NCBI GenBank assembly: GCA_009775375.1
Contig: VSPO01000075.1
Location: forward strand, 1-16,342
DNA length: 16,342 nucleotides
Origin: Muribaculaceae bacterium
Lineage (GTDB): Bacteria; Bacteroidota; Bacteroidia; Bacteroidales; Muribaculaceae
Reading direction: 5' to 3'
Below, in pieces: positions 5,928 to 12,543 of this stretch (position 1 is its first letter; each line of letters opens with the position of its first letter). The notes under the pieces are model-generated. The model worked only from the letters and a program-made list of their open reading frames with translations. It made no database searches and had not been told where the DNA came from. A program made the position numbers and the translations under genes.

Positions 5928-8132
5928 ATGGAAAATCCAGTCATCGACAAACTCTGCACACAGGAAAAAAGGGAGCTCGTTTCCTTGATTCATGAAATGA
6001 GAAAACTGACAGAAGGACGATTCTCCCCATCGGAGACAGACTCCTTCCGAAGCCTTATGCGCAGAGGTCTCCACTCCTCGTCGCCCCACGATGAAAAGCG
6101 ACTTCCCAAGGCGATTATCACTCTTAAGTCGGCTTTGCTGTTCGCTCAGGCAATCGATCCCGACCACAATATCCTACTCGCCATCGGACTCTACCCAATG
6201 GCAAAAGACGGCGTGATTTCGATTCAGGACGTCGGTCGTGAATATGGAGAGGATGTCGCCTCTCTCCTTAAGGGGCTTTTCGCCGTCGATAAGTTCTCCA
6301 ATAAGAACAACGTCGTCAATCAAGACAATTTCAGGGGATTGATGCTCTCCTTGGCCGACGATATAAGGGTCATCATCATCATGATTGTAAGGAATCTTGC
6401 CCTGATGCGGGCAATCAACCATCATCCCGACGACGAATGGGTGCGCAACGTTGCCTTCGAGGCAAGCTGCCTCTATGCCCAGCTTGCCCACAGGATGGGA
6501 CTATATAAAATCAAGGGGGAACTGGAAGACCTTGCCCTGAAATATACCAACCGCGACATCTACACGCAGATCGCCCATAAGCTCAACGAGACCAAACGCA
6601 GTCGCGACGCCTATATCAAATCCTTTATCGACCCTTTGAAAGCGAAGCTGGAAGCCGCCGGATTGAAATTCGACATCAAGGGGCGCACAAAGTCGATATC
6701 CTCGATTTGGAACAAGATGAAGAAACAGAAAGTGGACCTTCAGGGAATCTACGACCTCTTTGCCATCCGCGTAATTATCGACACTCCCAGAGAAAAGGAG
6801 AAAAGCGACTGCTGGCTGGCCTATTCCATCCTGGCAGATATGTATACGGCGAATCCGGCCCGAATGAAAGACTGGATATCCATTCCCAAAAGCAACGGCT
6901 ATGAGAGTCTTCACGCCACGGTCATGGGGCCGGGGTCGAAATGGGTGGAGGTGCAATTCCGCACGAAAAGGATGGACCTTATCGCAGAGAAAGGACTTGC
7001 CGCCCATTGGCGATACAAAGGAGTCAAAGGAGACAGCACCGACCAATGGATGAACAACATACGCGACATCCTGGAGACGGCAGAGACAGGGCCCATGCAA
7101 CTGATGAAAGACATGCGTCTCGACGTCTACGGAAAAGAGGTCTTCGCATTTACTCCGAAAGGCGACCTATTCCGTCTCGGAGCAGGTGCCACCGTGCTTG
7201 ATTTTGCCTTCCATATACATTCCAACGTCGGCTCACACTGCACGGGAGCCGTCGTCAACGGCCAGCACCGCAAAATCACGTATCGCATCAATTCGGGCGA
7301 CACCGTGGAAATCCTGACCTCTTCCAACCAGACCCCGAAATCCGACTGGCTCAATATCGTGGTCAGCACCAAGGCCAGAAACAAAATCAAGCAAAGCCTC
7401 AACGAGGAGATGCAACGCAGGGCCGACCTGGGGAAGGAAATACTTGAGCGAAGGGCGAAGAACAGGAAAATAGAGTTGGAAGAAGCCGTCTTGATGAAGC
7501 TTATCAACAAGACCGGATATAAATATGCCAATGAATTTTTCGCCGATATGGCCGACGAGAAAATCGACGCAGGCAAATTCCTCGCCACTTATATAGAAGA
7601 GACTACGGCAAAAACCGAGGGACCGAAAATCTCCGCAGGAGAGTATCAGATGAAACGCTCCGACGAGGAGCCGACCGCTAAAAACGATGTCCTCGTAATC
7701 GGCGACAAAACCATCAACGGACTGAAATATAAATTTGCAAAATGCTGTAGCCCTATATATGGCGACGACGTTTTCGGCTTTATCAGTTCCGACGGGATGG
7801 TGAAAATCCACCGGTGCGACTGCCCGAATGCCACCAATATCAGGGAGCGCTATCCTTATCGCGTCATAAGGGCAGACTGGAGCGGCAAGCAAGGAGACAT
7901 GCTTCCCGTCTCACTGAAAATCATAGGCAACGACGACATTGGAATCATGGCCAACATAACTTCGATAATATCGAAGGAGATGAACGTCAACCTCCGCAAT
8001 ATCTCGGTCGACAGCCACGACGGCATGTTCCAAGGCATTTTGGTTGTGGCGGTCAACGATCAACGCCAACTGACGCTGCTCCTAAAGAAACTTAAGACCA
8101 TAAAAGGAATCAAAGACATCCAAAGATTATGA
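5928..8132 (+). CDS. relA: RelA-type (p)ppGpp synthetase with degenerate hydrolase domain
   Basis: 734 residues, full length for a long RSH protein. It makes (p)ppGpp from ATP and GTP/GDP in amino-acid starvation. The N-terminal hydrolase domain (about 50-200) has lost its metal and catalytic residues: the LLHDVVEDT-type HD/ED segment reads GLYPMAKDG (88-95 region; Tyr89-Pro90 in place of His-Asp), and the LADRLHNMRTL-type segment reads IVRNLALMRAI. The synthetase domain (about 250-365) looks intact: Arg253, Lys255, Lys263, Asp276, RMKD at 312-315, PKSNGYESLH (320-329) and EVQFRT (341-346). TGS spans about 398-465 (AFHIHSNVGSHCTGA). A zinc-finger-like domain has Cys606, Cys607, His628 and Cys632. 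A C-terminal ACT domain covers about 658-734. It should therefore be a ribosome-associated, synthetase-only enzyme that relies on another RSH for hydrolysis. Its stop overlaps the next start. Confidence 0.93.
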   Translation: MENPVIDKLCTQEKRELVSLIHEMRKLTEGRFSPSETDSFRSLMRRGLHSSSPHDEKRLPKAIITLKSALLFAQAIDPDHNILLAIGLYPMAKDGVISIQDVGREYGEDVASLLKGLFAVDKFSNKNNVVNQDNFRGLMLSLADDIRVIIIMIVRNLALMRAINHHPDDEWVRNVAFEASCLYAQLAHRMGLYKIKGELEDLALKYTNRDIYTQIAHKLNETKRSRDAYIKSFIDPLKAKLEAAGLKFDIKGRTKSISSIWNKMKKQKVDLQGIYDLFAIRVIIDTPREKEKSDCWLAYSILADMYTANPARMKDWISIPKSNGYESLHATVMGPGSKWVEVQFRTKRMDLIAEKGLAAHWRYKGVKGDSTDQWMNNIRDILETAETGPMQLMKDMRLDVYGKEVFAFTPKGDLFRLGAGATVLDFAFHIHSNVGSHCTGAVVNGQHRKITYRINSGDTVEILTSSNQTPKSDWLNIVVSTKARNKIKQSLNEEMQRRADLGKEILERRAKNRKIELEEAVLMKLINKTGYKYANEFFADMADEKIDAGKFLATYIEETTAKTEGPKISAGEYQMKRSDEEPTAKNDVLVIGDKTINGLKYKFAKCCSPIYGDDVFGFISSDGMVKIHRCDCPNATNIRERYPYRVIRADWSGKQGDMLPVSLKIIGNDDIGIMANITSIISKEMNVNLRNISVDSHDGMFQGILVVAVNDQRQLTLLLKKLKTIKGIKDIQRL

Positions 8133-8857
8133 ATCTCAAAAAATATATACTTCCTTTCTCCTTGCTGATGCTTGTATCCCTTTCCGGATGCGGGCCCAAG
8201 AAGCCTGCTGCGGCAGAACAACGAGAGAAATGGCTTTTAAGCCTCAACGACTCCATCTCGAAATATCAGAAAGATATAGAATTGGTGGGCGACAGTCTTG
8301 ACGCTGCAAGAGAATCCGTAGGCCGTCTGGTCGGGGCTTTCGATTACGTCAACAACCCTCGTGAGGTGGAGGGCTATTACATTCTTAACGGATGGAAAGC
8401 CAAATATCCACTATCCTCCACTTCGATGGTGGCCCGCATAAATGAGAGTGAAGGTTTTGAACTTATCGCCGCCCTGTCGGGGGGCTTCTTCAATGAGATT
8501 GCAGTCTCGGCAGGCGGATCGACAGTAAGCTCCGACATCGTGCCCCACGACCAGGCCCTTAATTACAGGGTCGGGAACTTCAACACTGTCTGTTTCTCCG
8601 GAGGAAAAGCAGACTCCATCGGGGAGTTTATCTCCTCTCATGAAGCCGAGACAATCACCCTCGCTTTTCTCAACGGAAAACGCACGGGCTCCCTGTCGCT
8701 TCCCTCGGCCGAAAAAGATATGATAGCCCGGACATGGCAGCTCTATGCCCAACAGAAGGAACTCCACCGTCTGGAGAAGGAGCTGCCCCGTTTGTCGGGA
8801 AAGATAGCAGCCTGCCGGAGGATGCTTGAGAGCGCGGATTCCACAAAATCAGAGTAA
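8129..8857 (+). CDS. Hypothetical lipoprotein overlapping relA
   Basis: 242 residues, family not recognised. The N-terminus MNLKKYILPF plus a hydrophobic core ends in the lipobox LSGC, giving a lipidated Cys21, so the mature protein should be anchored in the cell envelope. A charged, heptad-like helix follows at about 32-70 (LNDSISKYQKDIELVGDS...), then a mixed segment (80-195) with GYYILNGW and AALSGGFFNEIAV. A second predicted coiled coil lies at about 200-235 (WQLYAQQKELHRLEKEL...). Two helices flanking a compact core suggest a hairpin-like or oligomeric envelope protein. Its ATG overlaps the relA stop by 4 nt (ATGA), so the two are very probably co-transcribed and translationally coupled. 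No catalytic motif is visible. A functional link with RelA is inference from gene order only. Confidence 0.85.
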   Translation: MNLKKYILPFSLLMLVSLSGCGPKKPAAAEQREKWLLSLNDSISKYQKDIELVGDSLDAARESVGRLVGAFDYVNNPREVEGYYILNGWKAKYPLSSTSMVARINESEGFELIAALSGGFFNEIAVSAGGSTVSSDIVPHDQALNYRVGNFNTVCFSGGKADSIGEFISSHEAETITLAFLNGKRTGSLSLPSAEKDMIARTWQLYAQQKELHRLEKELPRLSGKIAACRRMLESADSTKSE

Positions 8858-8866
8858 TCAATGGCA

Positions 8867-8891
8867 TGAATAAAGACATCCCCTTTATTCA
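8867..8891. terminator. Hairpin after the relA-lipoprotein pair
   Basis: TGAATAAAG (8867-8875) and CTTTATTCA (8883-8891) are perfect 9-bp arms around a 7-nt loop, 9 bp past the lipoprotein stop. The stem is AT-rich and no T-run follows, so termination would be weak. No promoter with a TAnnTTTG box was seen between it and the next gene, so some read-through is likely. Confidence 0.4.
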
Positions 8892-8948
8892 GCCGCCAAA
8901 TGGGAGAACCCGAATTTTGACAATTACACAACCAATTATTTTATTAAT

Positions 8949-10469
8949 ATGGACATAACGAAATCAGACATTGAGATGCTGCAAGCCAAAGGCATCTCGG
9001 AAGAAAAACTCGCAGAGGAGCTGCAAATGCTTGCCAATGGTTTCCCTTTCCTTAAGATAGAGGTTCCTGCCACTCCCGGCAACGGTATCTTCGTGCTCAA
9101 CGAACAGCTCGAAGAGCAGTCGGCCAACCTTTGGAATGAGTATCTCGACAAAGGGGGGAAGGTGCTGAAAATGGTGCCTGCCAGTGGTGCCGCTTCCCGA
9201 ATGTTCAAAGATCTTTTCTCATTCGTCAACGGAAAAAAGGAGAAACCGGACAATGACTTCATGAAGAAATTCTTCGAAGAGATTGAGGATTTCGCATTTT
9301 TCCCCGTTCTTAATGCCATGTGCATGAAGCTCTACGGGCTAAGCATCCAATCGCTGATAAAGGAGAAAAGATACAAAGATATCGTCAAAGCCTTGATCGA
9401 CAAGGAGGGGATGAACTACGGACAGCTCCCCAAGGCATTGTTGAGATTCCACAAAGTGCCCGGCACGAGCCGCACCGCCATTGAAGAACACCTTGCCGAG
9501 GGGGCACAATACGCCGCCGGGAAAGACGGAAAGGTGCACGTGCATTTCACGGTCAGCGAAGACCACATGCCACTCGTAGAGGAGAAATTTGAGGAATCCA
9601 CCGGAAAACTCCAGCATGAGTATGACGTCACTTTCGACCTAACGACAAGCGTGCAGAAACCGTCGACCGACACGGTGGCAGCCAACCTCGACGGCACTCC
9701 CTATCGTGAGAATGGAGCTCTGTTTTTCCGTCCGGGTGGCCACGGAGCCCTGATTGAGAATCTCAACGACCTCGACGCCGACGTCATCTTCATAAAAAAC
9801 ATCGACAATGTCGTGCCCGATGCCCGCAGGGAAGACACCATCAAATACAAGAAGATAATCGGCGGGGTGCTTGTCGGAGTAAAGCAAAAAGCCGACAACT
9901 ACTGCAAGGTGCTTTCAAAAGGGATTCCTTCGGACGACGTGTTGGCCGAGATGCTTGAATTCCTCCATAAGGTGCTTTGCATCACTCACGACAATACGGC
10001 CGAGATGGATTCCGCTGCAAAGGCTGAATATATCTACTCCAAGCTCAACCGCCCGATGCGCGTATGCGGCATGGTGAAGAATGAGGGAGAACCCGGCGGC
10101 GGTCCGTTCCTCGCTTATAATCCCGATGGGACTGTCAGCCCCCAGATACTTGAATCCACACAGATAGACCCCGACAACAAGGAGGCCAAGAAGATGCTTA
10201 AGGAATCGACCCATTTCAATCCGGTAGACCTCGTGGTCAGCACAAAGGATTGGGAAGGGAAGAAATTCAATCTTCCCGACTACGTCGACAAGGCGACAGG
10301 CTTTATTTCCTTGAAGAGCCGCGAGGGCGTGGAAATCAAGGCTCTTGAGCTTCCTGGGCTTTGGAACGGAGCAATGAGCGACTGGAACACAATCCTCGTG
10401 GAAGTGCCCGTCTCGACCTTCAATCCGGTCAAGACCGTCAACGACCTTCTCCGTCCCTCCCATCAGTAA
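8949..10469 (+). CDS. DUF4301 family protein, nucleotidyltransferase-like
   Basis: 506 residues, no signal peptide or membrane segment, so cytoplasmic. I recognise the DUF4301 family typical of Bacteroidetes. Two segments resemble UDP-sugar/UDP-GlcNAc pyrophosphorylases (GT-A nucleotidyltransferase fold): a Gly/Ala-rich loop MVPASGAASRMFKDL at about 75-89, near the position of the nucleotide-binding loop, and RPGGHGALIENLN (261-273) followed by DVIFIKNIDNV (278-288), like the GGHG and vfvkNiDN motifs of the UDPGP family. Another conserved-looking loop is VKNEGEPGGGPF (376-387). The biochemical role is not established to my knowledge; an activated-sugar or related transferase is inference. It follows the relA-lipoprotein pair by 91 bp on the same strand and ends at a strong terminator. 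The ATG at 8949 has the AT-rich upstream sequence usual in this phylum. Confidence 0.85.
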   Translation: MDITKSDIEMLQAKGISEEKLAEELQMLANGFPFLKIEVPATPGNGIFVLNEQLEEQSANLWNEYLDKGGKVLKMVPASGAASRMFKDLFSFVNGKKEKPDNDFMKKFFEEIEDFAFFPVLNAMCMKLYGLSIQSLIKEKRYKDIVKALIDKEGMNYGQLPKALLRFHKVPGTSRTAIEEHLAEGAQYAAGKDGKVHVHFTVSEDHMPLVEEKFEESTGKLQHEYDVTFDLTTSVQKPSTDTVAANLDGTPYRENGALFFRPGGHGALIENLNDLDADVIFIKNIDNVVPDARREDTIKYKKIIGGVLVGVKQKADNYCKVLSKGIPSDDVLAEMLEFLHKVLCITHDNTAEMDSAAKAEYIYSKLNRPMRVCGMVKNEGEPGGGPFLAYNPDGTVSPQILESTQIDPDNKEAKKMLKESTHFNPVDLVVSTKDWEGKKFNLPDYVDKATGFISLKSREGVEIKALELPGLWNGAMSDWNTILVEVPVSTFNPVKTVNDLLRPSHQ

Positions 10470-10493
10470 GCACACGACTATCAAGAAAAATCC

Positions 10494-10535
10494 CAAGGGG
10501 ATGCCTGTTCAGCCGGGCATCCCCTTGATTATTTC
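10494..10535. terminator. Strong, probably bidirectional terminator at the convergent junction
   Basis: CAAGGGGATGCC (10494-10505) and GGCATCCCCTTG (10516-10527) form a perfect 12-bp stem with a 10-nt loop, 25 bp after the DUF4301 stop. On the plus strand ATTATTTCTAT follows. On the minus strand the stem is followed by GGATTTTTC. It can thus stop DUF4301 transcripts and also those entering from the susCD side. Confidence 0.8.
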
Positions 10536-10561
10536 TATAACATGCGGGAAGCTATACTAAA

Positions 10562-10602
10562 TTCCGGACGGATACCAACCGGAACCTCTATCCATTAGAT
10601 TA
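10562..10602 (-). other. tRNA-like fragment or small structured element
   Basis: Read on the minus strand, AATCTAATGGATAGAGG (10602-10586) looks like a tRNA D-arm. It is followed directly by a 6-bp stem, TTCCGG (10584-10579) with CCGGAA (10567-10562), around an 11-nt loop. No T-arm, no matching acceptor stem and no GTTCRA sequence follow, so it is not an intact tRNA. It could be a decayed tRNA, part of a small RNA ending at a neighbouring hairpin, or chance. Confidence 0.25.
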
Positions 10603-10625
10603 TGTCCATGTGGGCGAACCACGCA

Positions 10626-10660
10626 GAAAGAGGGCGCGCCTTCACGGCGTGCCCTCTTTC
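10626..10660. terminator. Long hairpin downstream of susD, probable terminator
   Basis: Arms 10626-10640 and 10646-10660 pair over 15 positions, 14 Watson-Crick and one G-T, around a 5-nt loop (TTCAC). The stem base is AAAG/CTTT, so either strand has T-residues at the 3' side of the stem. It lies 96 bp beyond the susD stop and is the likely end of the minus-strand susCD transcript. A long T-run is lacking. Confidence 0.6.
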
Positions 10661-10755
10661 GCTTAGTTGCAACTTTTACCGGATTTTATCCCGGAATTAA
10701 AGTATGAGATATTTAGTGAATCTGTTTTTGAAGTCATTCTTATGAGAAAAACGAC

Positions 10756-12477
10756 TCAGTCGTTGTCGGCATAGCCCATCAACGTACGGTCGAAACCGGA
10801 ATTGAAGTCGCTTTCAGCCCTTGGAATCATGAGACGCCAGCCATTGCGGTCGTTGACAGCGTGAGCACGTGCAAAGTTGGCGGGAGTATTGCCGGATGTC
10901 GGATCGTTGGCTACCCACTTTCTCTCCTCGATAGGAAGATTCCAACGCTTGAAATCATACCAGCAATGACCTTCGCCCCAAAGCTCGGCACGTCGTGACA
11001 GGCGGATATCCTCAAGGAGCGCCTCACCGTCGGGAGCAACATATCCGGGTATGCGTATAGAATTCAGCTCCGTGATTATAGACTTGGCAGACGCAATATC
11101 ACCATCCATATATGCGGCCTCAGCCTCTGTCAGCAGGAACTCCGTAGCACGCATCCAGGGGAAGAAAGAATCTCCATATGTTCCGTTGACTCCCACGCTC
11201 CACATCTTCACAGGAGAACCAAGATTCATAACGGAAGGAGTGGTCTCAGCAACGCCTGATATCACACGGCAATACGGCATGGTGTTGGCGTATCCGCTAT
11301 TGGGATTGTTGGCAACTGCATATTTTACGAATCCTTCGGCCATTTTGCCCAAACCTCCCCAATTGCAGTCCATAGTGCCAGCCACAACATTCTCCGGATT
11401 CCAGAAGTCAGCTTCCGTTATCGAGGCGACATCCTCGTATCCCGGAATTGCGGCAATGTCGTCGACCTTGTCAGGCGAGAAGAAGCACTTCAGTCTGATG
11501 TCATTAGGATCAAGCTGACGTAAGAAGTCGATATTAGCGTTCATCCCAGCTCCCCAGTTCGCGCAATATGAGCCATTGCATGAGAACCAGCATCCAAACG
11601 ATGAATAATAGATGTCGTTGTCGCCGTTTGTCCACATATAGTCGCTCGTGTTGTAGATGAATCCGCTCATATACTCCTCGTTGGCGATGACGGGATAGTC
11701 CCTGCGAGCATTGGCCGACATAGTGCGGGCAGTCTTCCAGTCTTGTTTTATTAAAGCTGCGCGGGCATAGAGACCGTAGGCTATATTGAGATCCGGTTCA
11801 AACTCATACTTACGGCTCTTTCCGCTTTGCTGATAAAGACCTATTGCAGAATCGAGATCCTCATACACCTGCTTGAGCACATCATTCATGCTGACTACCG
11901 GAGCGGGAGCACTGCCTGACTCCGTGCGTAGCACAACGCCATATTTCTCTCCATTATTTGAATCCTGCCACCTGTATCCAAACCACTGCAGGGCGTGGAT
12001 ATATCCATGTGCACGCAATGTGAGTGCCTGAGCCTTCACCCATGACCTCTCGGCATCCGTACCCTCTGCGGCGTCAATTGTAGAAAGCACTGTGTTGGCA
12101 CGCGAAATTATGGTGTAGCAATAGTCCCACATGCTCTTGCACAATGAGGAGTCCTGGTTATCCATAGATTCCCAGCGATACCATGATCCTCCCATCTCGG
12201 TCATGAAGAAATAGGAATTGTTGTCGGGACCGAGAGCCTCGTTTATCCAATAAAGACATGATGTCTCACCGGTGTGTGAACGCCCCATGTCGTTCTGCGT
12301 ATTCATGATTCGGCCAATGCCATAGATTGACATCTGTGCGGCCTGAGTGGTCGCAACGGCCTGACTGTCGGAAATATCCGTGATAGGTTCGGTCTGGAGA
12401 TAGTCGCTGGAGCACGACGTCATCATTACTGCAGCCGCCGTCACTGCCAGGCCTCTATATAATATCGTTTTTTTCAT
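10756..12477 (-). CDS. SusD/RagB family outer-membrane nutrient-binding lipoprotein
   Basis: 573 residues. The signal ends in the lipobox MTSC with lipidated Cys22, followed by SSDYLQTEP, the usual SusD start. The N-terminal half has helical TPR-like segments (about 105-260: MWDYCYTIISRANTVL, KAQALTLRAHGYIHAL). The C-terminal RagB/SusD domain has WMRATEFLLTEAEAAY (441-456) and IRLSRRAELWGEGHCWYDFK (491-510), which are strong family signatures. It acts at the cell surface as the lid of the SusC channel, capturing a glycan or other large ligand. It lies 66 bp after the susC stop on the same strand. Ten cysteines remain after lipidation, including Cys296, Cys300 and Cys305 close together, which is more than I would expect and suggests disulfides. 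The ligand cannot be inferred from the sequence. Confidence 0.95.
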   Translation of the reverse strand: MKKTILYRGLAVTAAAVMMTSCSSDYLQTEPITDISDSQAVATTQAAQMSIYGIGRIMNTQNDMGRSHTGETSCLYWINEALGPDNNSYFFMTEMGGSWYRWESMDNQDSSLCKSMWDYCYTIISRANTVLSTIDAAEGTDAERSWVKAQALTLRAHGYIHALQWFGYRWQDSNNGEKYGVVLRTESGSAPAPVVSMNDVLKQVYEDLDSAIGLYQQSGKSRKYEFEPDLNIAYGLYARAALIKQDWKTARTMSANARRDYPVIANEEYMSGFIYNTSDYMWTNGDNDIYYSSFGCWFSCNGSYCANWGAGMNANIDFLRQLDPNDIRLKCFFSPDKVDDIAAIPGYEDVASITEADFWNPENVVAGTMDCNWGGLGKMAEGFVKYAVANNPNSGYANTMPYCRVISGVAETTPSVMNLGSPVKMWSVGVNGTYGDSFFPWMRATEFLLTEAEAAYMDGDIASAKSIITELNSIRIPGYVAPDGEALLEDIRLSRRAELWGEGHCWYDFKRWNLPIEERKWVANDPTSGNTPANFARAHAVNDRNGWRLMIPRAESDFNSGFDRTLMGYADND

Positions 12478-12511
12478 ATTATTTACTGTTAACTATATCT
12501 GTATTTCTCGT

Positions 12512-12530
12512 TTGCGGCAATAAGCCACAA
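12512..12530 (-). promoter_or_regulatory. Intergenic hairpin between susC and susD
   Basis: On the minus strand TTGTGGC (12530-12524) pairs with GCCGCAA (12518-12512), 7 bp with one G-U, around the loop TTATT. It fills the centre of the 66-bp gap between the two genes. No T-run follows, so it is more likely an mRNA-processing or stability element setting the susC:susD ratio than a full terminator. Confidence 0.4.
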
Positions 12531-12543
12531 TAGTAACTATCTA

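Noticed and set aside
6501..7892. Minus-strand open frames of 199, 153 and 219 codons
   Set aside because: All are antisense to relA, whose synthetase, TGS and zinc-finger motifs run through this stretch without a break.
10536..10625. An intact tRNA gene
   Set aside because: A D-arm-like segment is present, but no T-arm, no acceptor pairing and no 7-nt anticodon loop on a 5-bp stem can be formed on either strand.
10750..10764. Palindrome AACGACT-C-AGTCGTT at the susD stop as a terminator
   Set aside because: A 1-nt centre cannot form a stable loop at full stem length, and the segment overlaps the last codons of susD.
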